NCBI GenBank assembly: GCA_963662155.1
Contig: OY759265.1
Coordinates: forward strand, 58,209,220-58,273,219
Reading direction: 5' to 3'
DNA length: 64,000 bases
Source of the DNA: Lamellibrachia columna
Taxonomy: Eukaryota > Annelida > Polychaeta > Sabellida > Siboglinidae
This document shows, in pieces, positions 27,787 to 39,400 of this stretch. The stretch's first letter is position 1. Every line of letters starts with the position of its first letter. The notes below the pieces were generated by a model. That model did not search any database, was not told the origin of the DNA, and worked only from the letters and a program-made list of their open reading frames with translations. The position numbers were made by a program, and so were the translations under genes.

Positions 27787-29171
27787 TATTAACGCTATTA
27801 AATGACATTTTACCAAATTTGTTCGATGTTAGTGTGTTCTTTGCATCACTTCCCATCGGATCAGGTACAAAACGGACGCATATTTGTAAAAAAAATATTG
27901 TGTTTGAGCGCACTTTTAGTGCCCAAAACAACGCTATACCGGCAATAGCCGGTGTTGTTAATATGGCGATCATCCGAAATGTGCTGTAACAATACCACGG
28001 TGGCATCAGAACCGGAAAGGCGATTTCACTGTCAAATATTTCGTACCGCAGTGTAAGAAAATAAAAAAAATAGAAGAAAAAGTGCAATTTAATGTTACGA
28101 AAAACCCAAAAAATCGAACCGGACAGGTGATTTCACTGACATATATCTTGTACGCAGTCTAAGAAAAAAAATAGAGTTCAATTTAATTGTGAAAATCCCA
28201 AAAAAATCCACCGACAAATATATCGACAAAAAATATAAGATAATGTATAAAAAAACAAAGACATCGCAGATATATAAAAAAAAAATTTAAAGTTCTCATA
28301 TCGTGCAACTATCTTTAAATCTTATTCATAAGTCATAAACAAGTGTCTTGCTTGCCCAGTAATAAATAGAGCAAAGAGGAAACTCCGGAGACAGTTCGGC
28401 CCGCAGCGACCTCTGTTAGTCACGTACCTGGAAGAGTTCCTGTGGATGCAGCAGTACAGGAACCGCCAACGACGTCTCTCGTCACGGCTAGTGTGTGTAT
28501 TCGCGACCAATGCCCATGAACAAATGCTCAATAGCAGTGAACTTCGCCCAGCAGTCGCCCGAAGACACAAAACGGCTCTTTTCAGAGCCAACCATACTTT
28601 CACAAAATAGTTGCTACATTGGGTGTGAACGATGTCTAGGTTTGAATAATTGCATTGTAGATATCAATTAATGAAAATATCTCGATAAATTTGGTCCTCG
28701 AAATTCACCATTCATTCCAAAACGACAACTTTTTTTGTAGTGAAATGTCCAATTTTCCTCATGATACGGTCCAAACATTAGTAATGTTAAAAATAAACAC
28801 TTCAATGTCCCCTGAAGAATTATTTATTACGGAATTGTGTGATTTGGGCAAGCAATACACTTGTTTATGAGTAAGATTTAAAGATATTTGCACCATCTGT
28901 GAACTTTTAATAATTTTTTCATATATGTGCGATGTCTTTGCTTTTTTTTTTACATTATCTTATCACTTTTGTGTCAAATTTCAGTATGTTACTTGTTATG
29001 TTGTCGTCCAAGTCATTGATATATATTAAGAATAATAAAGGTCATAATACTGATCAATGTAAGTCCAAGTTTCATGTATTAGGCAAGAAGGTCAGAGGGA
29101 ATCTGATAGGATCTGTGGAGGTCTGAGGGGGTTAGAGGGTAAATAATGTTTGTTTTGTGTAACGTCTCAAA

Positions 29172-29206
<35 letters not shown>

Positions 29207-30120
29207 CAGGCAAGAAGTCCCCGGCTCTGTTAGTGTTGTCGCTAATATTTTATTGGTATTATATATTTATTATAGCCACACAACAATCGTATGACAGCAT
29301 AATTATATACCTCAAAATAGTAACAATAAAAATCTACCGACAAATATCTCGAAAAAAAATATAAGATAATGTAAAAAAAAAAGCAAAGACATCGCACATA
29401 TATGAAAAAATTATTAAAAGTTCACAGATGGTGCAAATATCTTTAAATCTTACTCATAAACAAGTGTCTTGCTTGCCCAAATCACACAGTTCAGTAATAA
29501 ATAATTCTTCAGGGGACATTGAAGTGTTTATTTTTGACATTACTAATGTTTGGACCGTATTATGAGGAAAATTGGACATTTCACTACAAAAAGATGTCGT
29601 TTTGGAATGAATGGTGAATTTCGAGGACCAAATTTATCGAGATATTTTCATTAATTGATATCTACAATGGAATTATTCAAACCTAGACATCGTTCACACC
29701 CAATGTAGCAACTATTTTGTGAAAGTATGGTTGGCTATGAAAAGAGCCGTTTTGTGTCTTTGGGCGACTGCTGAGCGAAGTTCACTCCTAATGAGCATTT
29801 GTTCATGGGCATTGGTCGCGAATACACACACTAGCCGTGACGAGAGACGTCGTTGGCGGTTCCTGTACTGCTGCATCCACAGGAACTCTTCCAGGTACGT
29901 GACTAACAGAGGTCGCGCCGGGCCGAACTGCCTCCGGAGTTTCCTCTTTGCTCTATTTATTACTGAATTGTGTGATTTGGGCACTAAAAGTGCGCTCAAA
30001 CACAATATTTTTTTTACAAATGTACGTCCGTTTTGTGCCTGATCCGATGGGGAGTGATGCAAAGAACACATTAACATCGAAAAAATTAGGTAAAAATGTC
30101 ATTTAATAGCGTTAATAATT
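27787..30120. mobile_element. Composite 2.3-kb inverted repeat
   Basis: Outer arms 27787-27929 and 29982-30120 are inverted copies (both contain the ATGACATTTT and GCGCACTTTTAGTGCCCA blocks on opposite strands). Inner arms of about 640 bp (28322-28975 and 29350-29978) are also inverted copies at high identity. A terminal block (TATAAGATAATGTA, CAAAGACATCGCA) occurs three times: at 28205-28345 (+), 28845-28975 (-) and 29330-29480 (+). So 28205-28975 alone looks like an element with TIRs of about 130 bp, and a second truncated copy lies inverted beside it. The left arm carries about 390 bp with no partner. Both arms hold a weak open frame (residues such as RLSSRLVCVFATNAHEQM) that I do not recognise. 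Confidence 0.75.
29174..29206. repeat. (TA)n microsatellite
   Basis: About 16 TA dinucleotides in the spacer between the arms of the composite inverted repeat. Confidence 0.9.
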
Positions 30121-30356
30121 TCGGCCAGGTTAATGCACCTTTAGTAGGCTTTACCTATAATTATTTCGAAGGCATAAACACTCTTATTTATGTATCGCAG
30201 CACGAGGTAGAGATCACTAGAGACGAGGCCGAGATCACCACCGAGCAGGCCGAGATCACTAAGGCCGAGATCCCGTCAGGCCGAGTTTCGAATTTCCCCG
30301 CACCAGTACCTCCAGCCCGAAAATACGCTATCCACACAGAGTCATCAGCTGTATTG

Positions 30357-30370
30357 TGCCCTCTAGTGAA
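30357..30370 (-). promoter_or_regulatory. CTCF-like motif upstream of ATP5F1D
   Basis: Read on the minus strand, TCACTAGAGGGCAC matches the known core CCASYAGRKGGCRS at all but the first base. It lies about 110 bp before the ATP5F1D start codon, in a GC-richer stretch that also has a palindromic GTGGCGCCAC at 30396-30405. CTCF is conserved in bilaterians, but a single match by eye is weak evidence. Confidence 0.3.
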
Positions 30371-30479
30371 GGATTCTGGAACAATGCCCTCAATAGTGGC
30401 GCCACACAGTGGACCGGGAACCAACCAAGCGGCTAGGCATTGTGGGATTGTCCTTCCGCGCTTGGACGAAGAAGTAGCA

Positions 30480-33400
30480 ATGTCAATTTTGCGGTCGGCA
30501 ACAAAATTGCACGCAAGCGTGCGACAATGTGCACGTTTGGTTGCTGCTACTCAGCAGCAGAGGAGGGGCTTTGCTGACATGGCTTTTACTTTTGCATCTC
30601 CTGTTGAGGTACATACAATATGTATAATTTTAGTGCGGCTCTTCTAGTTTGGCGGTGTCCCGCTGCCGCTGGCCTTCACTGCGAATAGCTGCTCTTTTAT
30701 CGTCCAGTTACAATAATCTCCCAAGTCGCCTAACTCCCTAAGACTTCACTTGAATATATAATACGTACCAATACTTTCCCCAAATCATTGAGTATTTCAA
30801 TTGACTGCTCACCGTGACACCAGTAGTAAATTTGCGTAGAACTAGAAGCCTCTTGAGTTGAGGCGCTTCGGTTGCGTAACCCGTAATACTATTACGGGTT
30901 ACGCAAGCGAAACGCCTCAACTCAAGAGGCTTCTAGTTCTAAAAATTGTAGGGCGATTGGCTTTGCCTATTACTAATAGGCAAAGCCAATCGCCCTACAA
31001 TTTTTTTCTATCTGGCTGTTGCTGTAGTAGGGGCGAAGATCTCGTTCATCAAAAGCTTAAGTATTTTCATGAAACGTGAAACCTTACAAATACGCCATAA
31101 ACAGAGCAATAAACACGTGTTTCGTGTCTGTATGCATTGTTATATGTATATCACTAAAGTTACCTGACAATAACAATGTAAAAGTGTGAAATTATTACCT
31201 TTTTGTTAGAACACATGTGCTTGTCAACATTTGTATATAACCAGATGTTGTTGTGAGCGAGAATACCAAGCGGGATTCCCGTGGATCTATATAAAGTTAC
31301 GCTAAGAATTGCCGTCTGCTCATGCCCCTATAAACTACTAACTTACTAAAGGGTGTTATTTATGTCTGTGCTGCTGGCCCATTCTACACGAAATCGCGTT
31401 TGATCATGTGACCCAAAGGCAACATCACATGCACAGTATGGCGGCTAATTGTGAAATGTTTTCTATGTCACCGATAAAAGTACTCATAAGTAATTATTTG
31501 GAGCACATTTCTTCAGTTTCTTGATGCCCAATTGTCGGTTGTATGTCACAGAATACACATGTGAAACGGTTAGTGCATATTGGTTTTAAAACTTAAGTTA
31601 TTAGTTCCGTAGCCATTTGGCTACGGAACTGCCAAAACGGCACTTTAGCAAATGCCGGTGAAGATCTCCACCCCTAGGCTAGCTCAAGAGTGGGGCAGAT
31701 GACTCTGCCTAAACCCGTAACAACATTTTAAGTTTTAACTTCTTAAGATAAGTATACTGGTCGGTGTAGTTTTTACCATAATATAATATGCCATTTTTTA
31801 CAACAAATATTAAGAAACTTTTTGCACGTGTGATCGATGCTTGAAATAACTATCAGTTATTTCAGTGTGGTAGTCTGGTCATCGCAGTATCAGCATGATA
31901 TTGATGCTGTGGAGGCTGTCCAAAGAAGAGCTACTCTTGAGTGCCGAATAAGCATCCCTATATGCATATTTATTTGATGAAAAGTGCCACCCTATACGCA
32001 CGTTATTTGGCACTATACTATTATTAAATTTAAACATTTGTGCCAGCCTATATTCTCCGATAATTCTGGCAAATTATGCAGGGCATAATTTTTAGGAGAG
32101 CAATCCCTCTCACTCCCTAATCAATCATCCACGGAGCGGTTTACCGCTCATGCTAAAATAACTTGCTCCGAACTAGAGTTGCATGTGGCTCCCTCTGATG
32201 GCTTTCATCCTTTCGAACGACAGTCGTGAATTTAACGGGATCCCGTGCTTCTGAGGATCCTAGATTAGACCGTTAGAATTCCATGATTAGATGAATCCGT
32301 CAGAATCCTTAGTTCTCGGTAGCACGACATGGTATATTATTAGTTTAAATGCCTTAATCATTGCGTAAACCGACCGTAAATGGCCGTCGTGCGCAGCACC
32401 TCAAACCGGTCGTAACTGGCTGGCAGCGGTTTCCCCTGAAACGGGCTTGCGCATTCAGTTCAATAAAACTTTAATGGACATTTAGAAATGGAAAATTCCC
32501 CGTTTTTTTCACAGATATAAAATGTGGTTACTATATCTGCGGTGACACGAATACGCACAAAGTTTATACATATTCGGCAGGAAAAAAAACAAAATACAGG
32601 CAATCCGCATAGTTTTCTAGGGGCGCCTTGGCTTAGCGTCGAGTAAAAAATTGCTTCGGCGCTAGAAAGACAAACATACTAGTGATTTCTTTGCACTGTA
32701 CTATTATTTGTTTTGAACAATTTGCCCCCCTATCCTGTTATTCAGCACTATACTATTATTAAATTTGACCCATTTGCCATCCTATACTGTTATTTGGCCT
32801 ATACGTTTATTCGGCACTCAAGAGTACACAGATGGTCCCAGTACTTAGACATTTAGATTATGAATCTAGACTAAAGGTGTTAAATTTACCAACACTGACC
32901 TATCGTCGCTCACGAGGAGATGTTATCGATGTATATAAATACTTGCATGGCATTTTTACCTCTTCGCACGATATGTTTAATCATGACTTATATGAAGGCA
33001 AACAGGGTCATTCTCTAAAGCTGTTCAAGGACCAGAGTAAACAGGAAGTAAGGAGGCATTTCTTTAGCCAGAGAGTCATTAATCTATGGAATTCACTTCC
33101 GGACATCGTCGTCACAGATGCGTAAGTGAATACACTAGAAACTCGACTTGACAAACACTGGCAAAACCAGGCAGTATCTATATATATATATATAAATATG
33201 ACTACAAAGCCAAACTAAGGCAAGCCAAGAGCGGTACATAGGCCGAAGAGGATATGTATGTATGTATGTATTTCAACTATCAAATGCAAACAAGTTAGTT
33301 AACAAAGTTGTTTTCAGTGAAGTATTCACGGACAACGGAAATTACATTTCTCAATGCGAGGATAGCGCCGGAATTTCCCTTAAAAGCCTTACTGTGTGGT

Positions 33401-36400
33401 AATATAAAATATATATAAAAATCCCAGGGCCATTCGATTGTTTCTTGTAGTAATTATAATGCACAGTTGTGTACATTTCCTTCTGATGAATTGAAATATG
33501 GCATATTTATAGAATGCGTCAATGTGCTGCAACATCAGGCGATCAGTGTAGAACTACACGAAAAACGGTCACAAAAACATAGTATTCCCCATGTAGAGTT
33601 TATTCCTCGATACTCAGGGCATCTACAGTATTAGAAAGAAGGAAAGAAAAAACGTGTTTATGCATAATTCTTTCTCAACCAAAAAATTCACTTTGTCAGA
33701 CATTTATATTCCCAGTGACCGATATAATAACATGTATCACAAAATGAGACATAATCTGGCTTAGAGCAAAGTTATATATACATATATACTGGTCGGTATA
33801 GTTTTTGCCTTACACAATATAATATTCTGTTTCACAAACAAATCTGAAGAAACCGTAAGGTAAGGTAATATTTGAAACAACGACCTAGGTTATCGCTACC
33901 AGTGGCCATTTGGGCCATAGTCCACATGACATCGGATTTGGCTAAAGAAAAGTTACCATTTGAGCCAATTTGGCCACTAGCATTTATATTGAAAAGCATG
34001 CAGAATACACGAACGTTTGACTAAAGCAATTTGTATTTGGCTAAACAAAAAATGGGGGCTTTAGCCAAAATGGCTAAACATTTTACAACATCAGAGCTAG
34101 TCCGGGCTACAAGTTATTTTATCTCAAATTGTTGCAAAAGTTGGTTTGAGTGGACTACTCACCAATATTGAAAGACAGGAATATGTTTTACCATAATTAT
34201 AAACCATGTTAGCATAATATGACATTTTGTTGTACTAGTGCTGTGTTTAGTAAACAGAGTCTGATGATGTTTAATAAAAGGTTTGTTGACATTCCCTTTG
34301 TGTTGTAGGTGCACTATGAGGATGCTAAGGTGAAGCAGGTCGATGTGCCGTCATTCAGCGGAAGTTTCGGTATCCTGCCAGACCACGTGCCACTGCTTGC
34401 TGTCCTCAAACCTGGGGTCATCACAGTCCACGAAGATGATGCTACGTCAAGGAAATTCTTTGGTACGTATGTAGACATATCCATTGCAACAGAGGTGTCG
34501 TCATAATGAGAATTTATAATAATAAATGTTTTAAAGCTTCGTCCTATTCAAATATTTGTTGGTTTCTGACAGTCAGAAGGGTTTTCTGATGGGACATTCT
34601 CAGAAACTAATTTCTGACATCAGAAACTGTCAGTATATAATTTTATATATTTAGTTATGGTATTGCTCAATATATGGCCTATGAAATAGATAAATTATAT
34701 GCATTATTATTGCACAGACATTAACAAAATCACAAGTAATGTTATATTACTCTGCACTTTACCAAAGTGTTCCCATACAGCTCTAGGTGATCTGCCATGC
34801 TTAAACATAGTGCACACTGGGCCATTAAAATGTCAAGCAAATATGGGTAATCAATTTGCTCTACTGTCACATGTAACAATATATCTCTATGTGAAGGTTT
34901 AGCAACTGCCTTCCCAATTGTTATCGACAGTCCTAACTCTTTTGATGTCCTCTCCAATGTTATTGCTGGTATGTATTTACACCCCAGTCAGTGTCCTGCA
35001 TGCTTTCCCTATTGTCACTGACACCTGTCCTGTTCATTGGTGTCCTCTCCAATGTTATTGCTGGTATGTACTTACACCCCAGTCAGTGTCCTGCATGCTT
35101 TCCCTATTGTCACTGACACCTGTCCTGTTCATTGGTGTCCTCTCCAATGTTATTGCTGGTATGTACTTACACCCCAGTCAGTGTCCTGCATGCTTTCCCT
35201 ATTGTCACTGACACCTGTCCTGTTCATTGGTGTCCTCTCCAATGTTATTGCTGGTATGTACTTACACCCCAGTCAGTGTCCTGCATGCTTTCCCTATTGT
35301 CACTGACACCTGTCCTGTTCATTGATGTCCTCTCCAATGTTATTGCTGGTATGTACTTACACCCCAGTCAGTGTCCTGCATGCTTTCCCTATTGTCACTG
35401 ACACCTGTCCTGTTCATTGATGTCCTCTCCAATGTTATTGCTGGTATGTACTTACACCCCAGTCAGTGTCCTGCATGCTTTCCCTATTGTCACTGACACC
35501 TGTTGTTTTAAAAGCTAGGTGCCTAGTGAAACCACAGTGCCACAGTTATTTCTTTCTGTAATAATCATTATGTACAAATAAATCAAGCAAATTTGAACAC
35601 AATAATATTACACAGAGTAAAAGTTGCATTTGTATATGAATGGTTACTGGATAATAATGCGTTATATATTGATTTTAAATTACAGTCTACACATTAAATA
35701 AAATGTCACATTATTAGGTATTTCTGATGGTTTCTGACACTTTAGACGTCAGAAAGGCATTTCTGATGAGGTAGTAAATACAGGGTTTGATTTCTTTCGG
35801 AAGAAACCTATTTCTTCCGGGACGCCTGAAAGATACCAAAAAACATCATGACAAAAATTTTGAAGAAATATTAGAATAACACAAAAAGTGTATGCATTTA
35901 TTTCCATGTTGGTCCTCTTGCACATTACTTGGGTAATTAGTCACCTAAAAGCGAAAGCCAGCATAGTTTCCTTTTATCACCTACCATAAGCCATGTTGTG
36001 CAACCATAATGACACATTTAATCCATTCAATATCCATTGAAACAATGCCCATCAATACACCTCCACTATATCATAGTTTTATGTTATGTATTTGTGTTTA
36101 ATACATGTCATAATTGGGATGAAATATAAACTGAAAGATGTGTTTAGAATGATATCTCAATCACCATGTGCTTATGTCACCCAGGCCACATTCAATAATT
36201 TATTCTTTAGTTTTAAGTCTTAACAGGCAGCTCAACTCACACAAATAACACAGTATATCATAGCATATGTAATCTATCTGAATAAACAGTGTTAAACTAT
36301 TAAAGTAAATTATGCATATTTGTTATATTCACTGAACAAATGAAAGGGACCAGGACTAAATGACAAGATGGGCAGTATTGATGTATTTCTCACTCTTACC

Positions 36401-39400
36401 AAAGTAACTGACATTTGGAAGCTTCTTTATCAAGTGGCATGCTACAAATGCTTACAGCTTATAAGTCAATAAATAAAACATTTAATGCAATTATGTTATT
36501 TAATTTACAAAAAACATTAAGTCATATTCATAAATAATAAATGAATAAATAAATAATATTACTCATTCCTACCTCATTTGCAAATGTTGCACAGTTGCTA
36601 TAATAGGATCGCATCCTGCAGGCCTTGATACCTTGTTGATGAGCGCAGTAGTTTCTCCTAGCCAAAACTTTCCCAGCAACTTCGACATGAGTGAAGTGCT
36701 GCTATATTCTATCTTTAGGTCTACCTCCTCCAGGCATGTTGACCAAAACTTTGTAATGCTCTGACTTAGAAGTAGCTTACTGAACTAGGTGGCTGTTATA
36801 CAAGAAGTGAAGCCATTTAATCCTCTACTATGTGGGAACAGCATGACTGCCTGAAGTAAGAAGCCTTAAGTGACACATTAAACCCACTTATTAAGAACTG
36901 TATTCTATTTCTACCAGCTCTGAAATTTACTACAACACAAGTGAAAATCTTAGTACATAAATAGCCCATATTGGCCTGAAATAAGAAGAAGTCTCATTTA
37001 TTATGTGAGATGGAGTTACATTATTACAAACCAAGTTTTTATATCAATATCACTAGCTTAAAATGATTTATATGGATTTTTTAGTTGCTTACATTTTCTT
37101 GTGGAAGAAACTAGAAGAAACGATATCTTCCGGGATGGAAGAAACTAGAAAAAACGCCTTTCAGAAGAAACTACAAACTATGCCACTGTATTTACCATCT
37201 CGTCACAAACCTGCCAGCTCTGGTTCGGAAATGTAGATTCTGTGTTTGCATAAAACATTTTCATTAAAAAGTTTGCATAAATAATTTTTTATTATGTACA
37301 GCTGTGCATTTCCACTAAAATACTATGAAATATCTTGAATAGCTCAAATGAGTAAATAACATTTAAAAAAATATTATTTTTATTAAATATTCTTTGAAAA
37401 CATTAAAAAGTGGGTTTTATGAATGAATTTGAAGTGTTGATTATAAAACTAATAATAATTAACATATTAATAATAATGACAAATGATTATTTTATAGCTT
37501 TTTAGGCATTCTAGAAAATACACTGGTTTGAGTTTTGATTAAATTGAAAAAACTATTTCTTTGGAAGGAAAAACGATATGTTACTAACGTTGAATGTTGC
37601 TCTGCAACAGAATATTTGTATTGACATACTAGACCAACTTCAGAGACTTGTATAAATTAAAATTAGCAGAAACTATTGGAGACACAATCACATAAATTAC
37701 TGGAATCATGGGTGGGTCCAATTACACATAATTATATCAATTACAATTACATTAATTTTTTTATTTAATTACAATTACACTCATAATTGTTCAATTCAAT
37801 TACAATTACACTGTTTCAAGTTCAATTACAATTACGTTATGTGGAACCAAATAAATTCAGCATTTGTTAATTATATAGTTTTGCACTTTTGCTGAATTTC
37901 AATATTTTGTACACAAATGATAAACAAATATAACGGTAATGATTGTAAATTGTTGAAGAATTGTGACTTTGAATTGTACTAAATAAAAAAGACAGCCGTT
38001 TAAAACATATTTTTATTATATAAATATATATTTTCAATCTGGTATATAGACATTAATCAATTTTATATAGATGTTGATGTATTTATAAACGCTTTCAAAT
38101 GTGTTCTATTCAAATCGATCTAGGTACTTGTCTTAACAGAGGGTACATGATTTTTGCTTATATAAAGACATTAGACAATGTCCACAAGGCCTCACCTCCT
38201 GTAGTTGTATAATCTGTCTTGGATAGGAAAGCATGCTGTGTGTCTGTGGCTGTAGCAGTGCTAATTATTATTTGCTGAGAGGGTGGATTAGCACCTGTCC
38301 AGGGCCCTGTGTACTCTAAAAGTCTCTAACCAGACTGCAAACTGGTACAGTATTAAACAATTGTAGCCCAAACTGTCTCACTTCGGTCAACATACTGAAT
38401 TGATAACAACTAGCACAAGCTCTAAGTGGCCTTTAACTCAGGGCTTCTGACTTGAAAAGATACTTCCTCTGGAAGACAACTTTATGTAGCTTCACTGCAT
38501 TCAAAAAGGGAATAGCTCAGACATACACAATGTCATAAAATATTTTACTGTCAGGCTATCTGGTGTCAATACAGCTACACAAGTGTGCACACTTTGTGCT
38601 TTTGTATTAAAAAACATACAAAACTGTGTTGATCTCAATGCTTGTAAACAATTATTTGTGCTAAATTCATATAAATCATCAATGATTTAAATAAAATGAT
38701 TTAAATCAAACAACCCTGAACCTGTATGAGACTTAAATTATATTTTATTGACAGTTTGTTCAGGTAGTTTGTGATATGAAACGTACTGTAATTAATTGTA
38801 ATTGAAATCAATTTTCAATTATACAAAATATTACAATTACAGCACACATTTGAAACCATAATCAATTACAATTACACAATTTTGCTGTAATCAATTACAA
38901 TTACATAATTGGACCCAGCCCTGAGTCTGGAATCATGTCAGAAACTACAGATGAAATACAATCTTATGAACTTAAGATATTTAAAGCTGTTGCTGCAATT
39001 AATTTAGTCCATTGCGAATCAGGTTCGTTGATGTTCAAAATGTGTAGTGTGTGAATAGTTTACACAAACGAGGTAAGATGTTCTAGTGGATACTAGATGG
39101 GTTTGATTTTCCATGAAATGATTCGGAGATGAGCGAAAATTTTAATTTATAAGGAAGCAGTATGCAGAGTATTGCTATTAAATTACATATGATGTCTTTC
39201 ATTAAATTGATGAAGCAGCAGTATCCAAGGTATTGCTATTAAATTACACATGATGTCTGTCATTGCAGTAAGCAGTGGCTCTGTTACTGTCAACAATGAC
39301 TCATCAGTGCAGATCTTGGCTGAAGAGGCCATTGCCATGGAGAATATTGATGCCCAGGTGTGTGTGGTTATTGCAGGAGTATTGTGTAGTGTCAGGTAGA

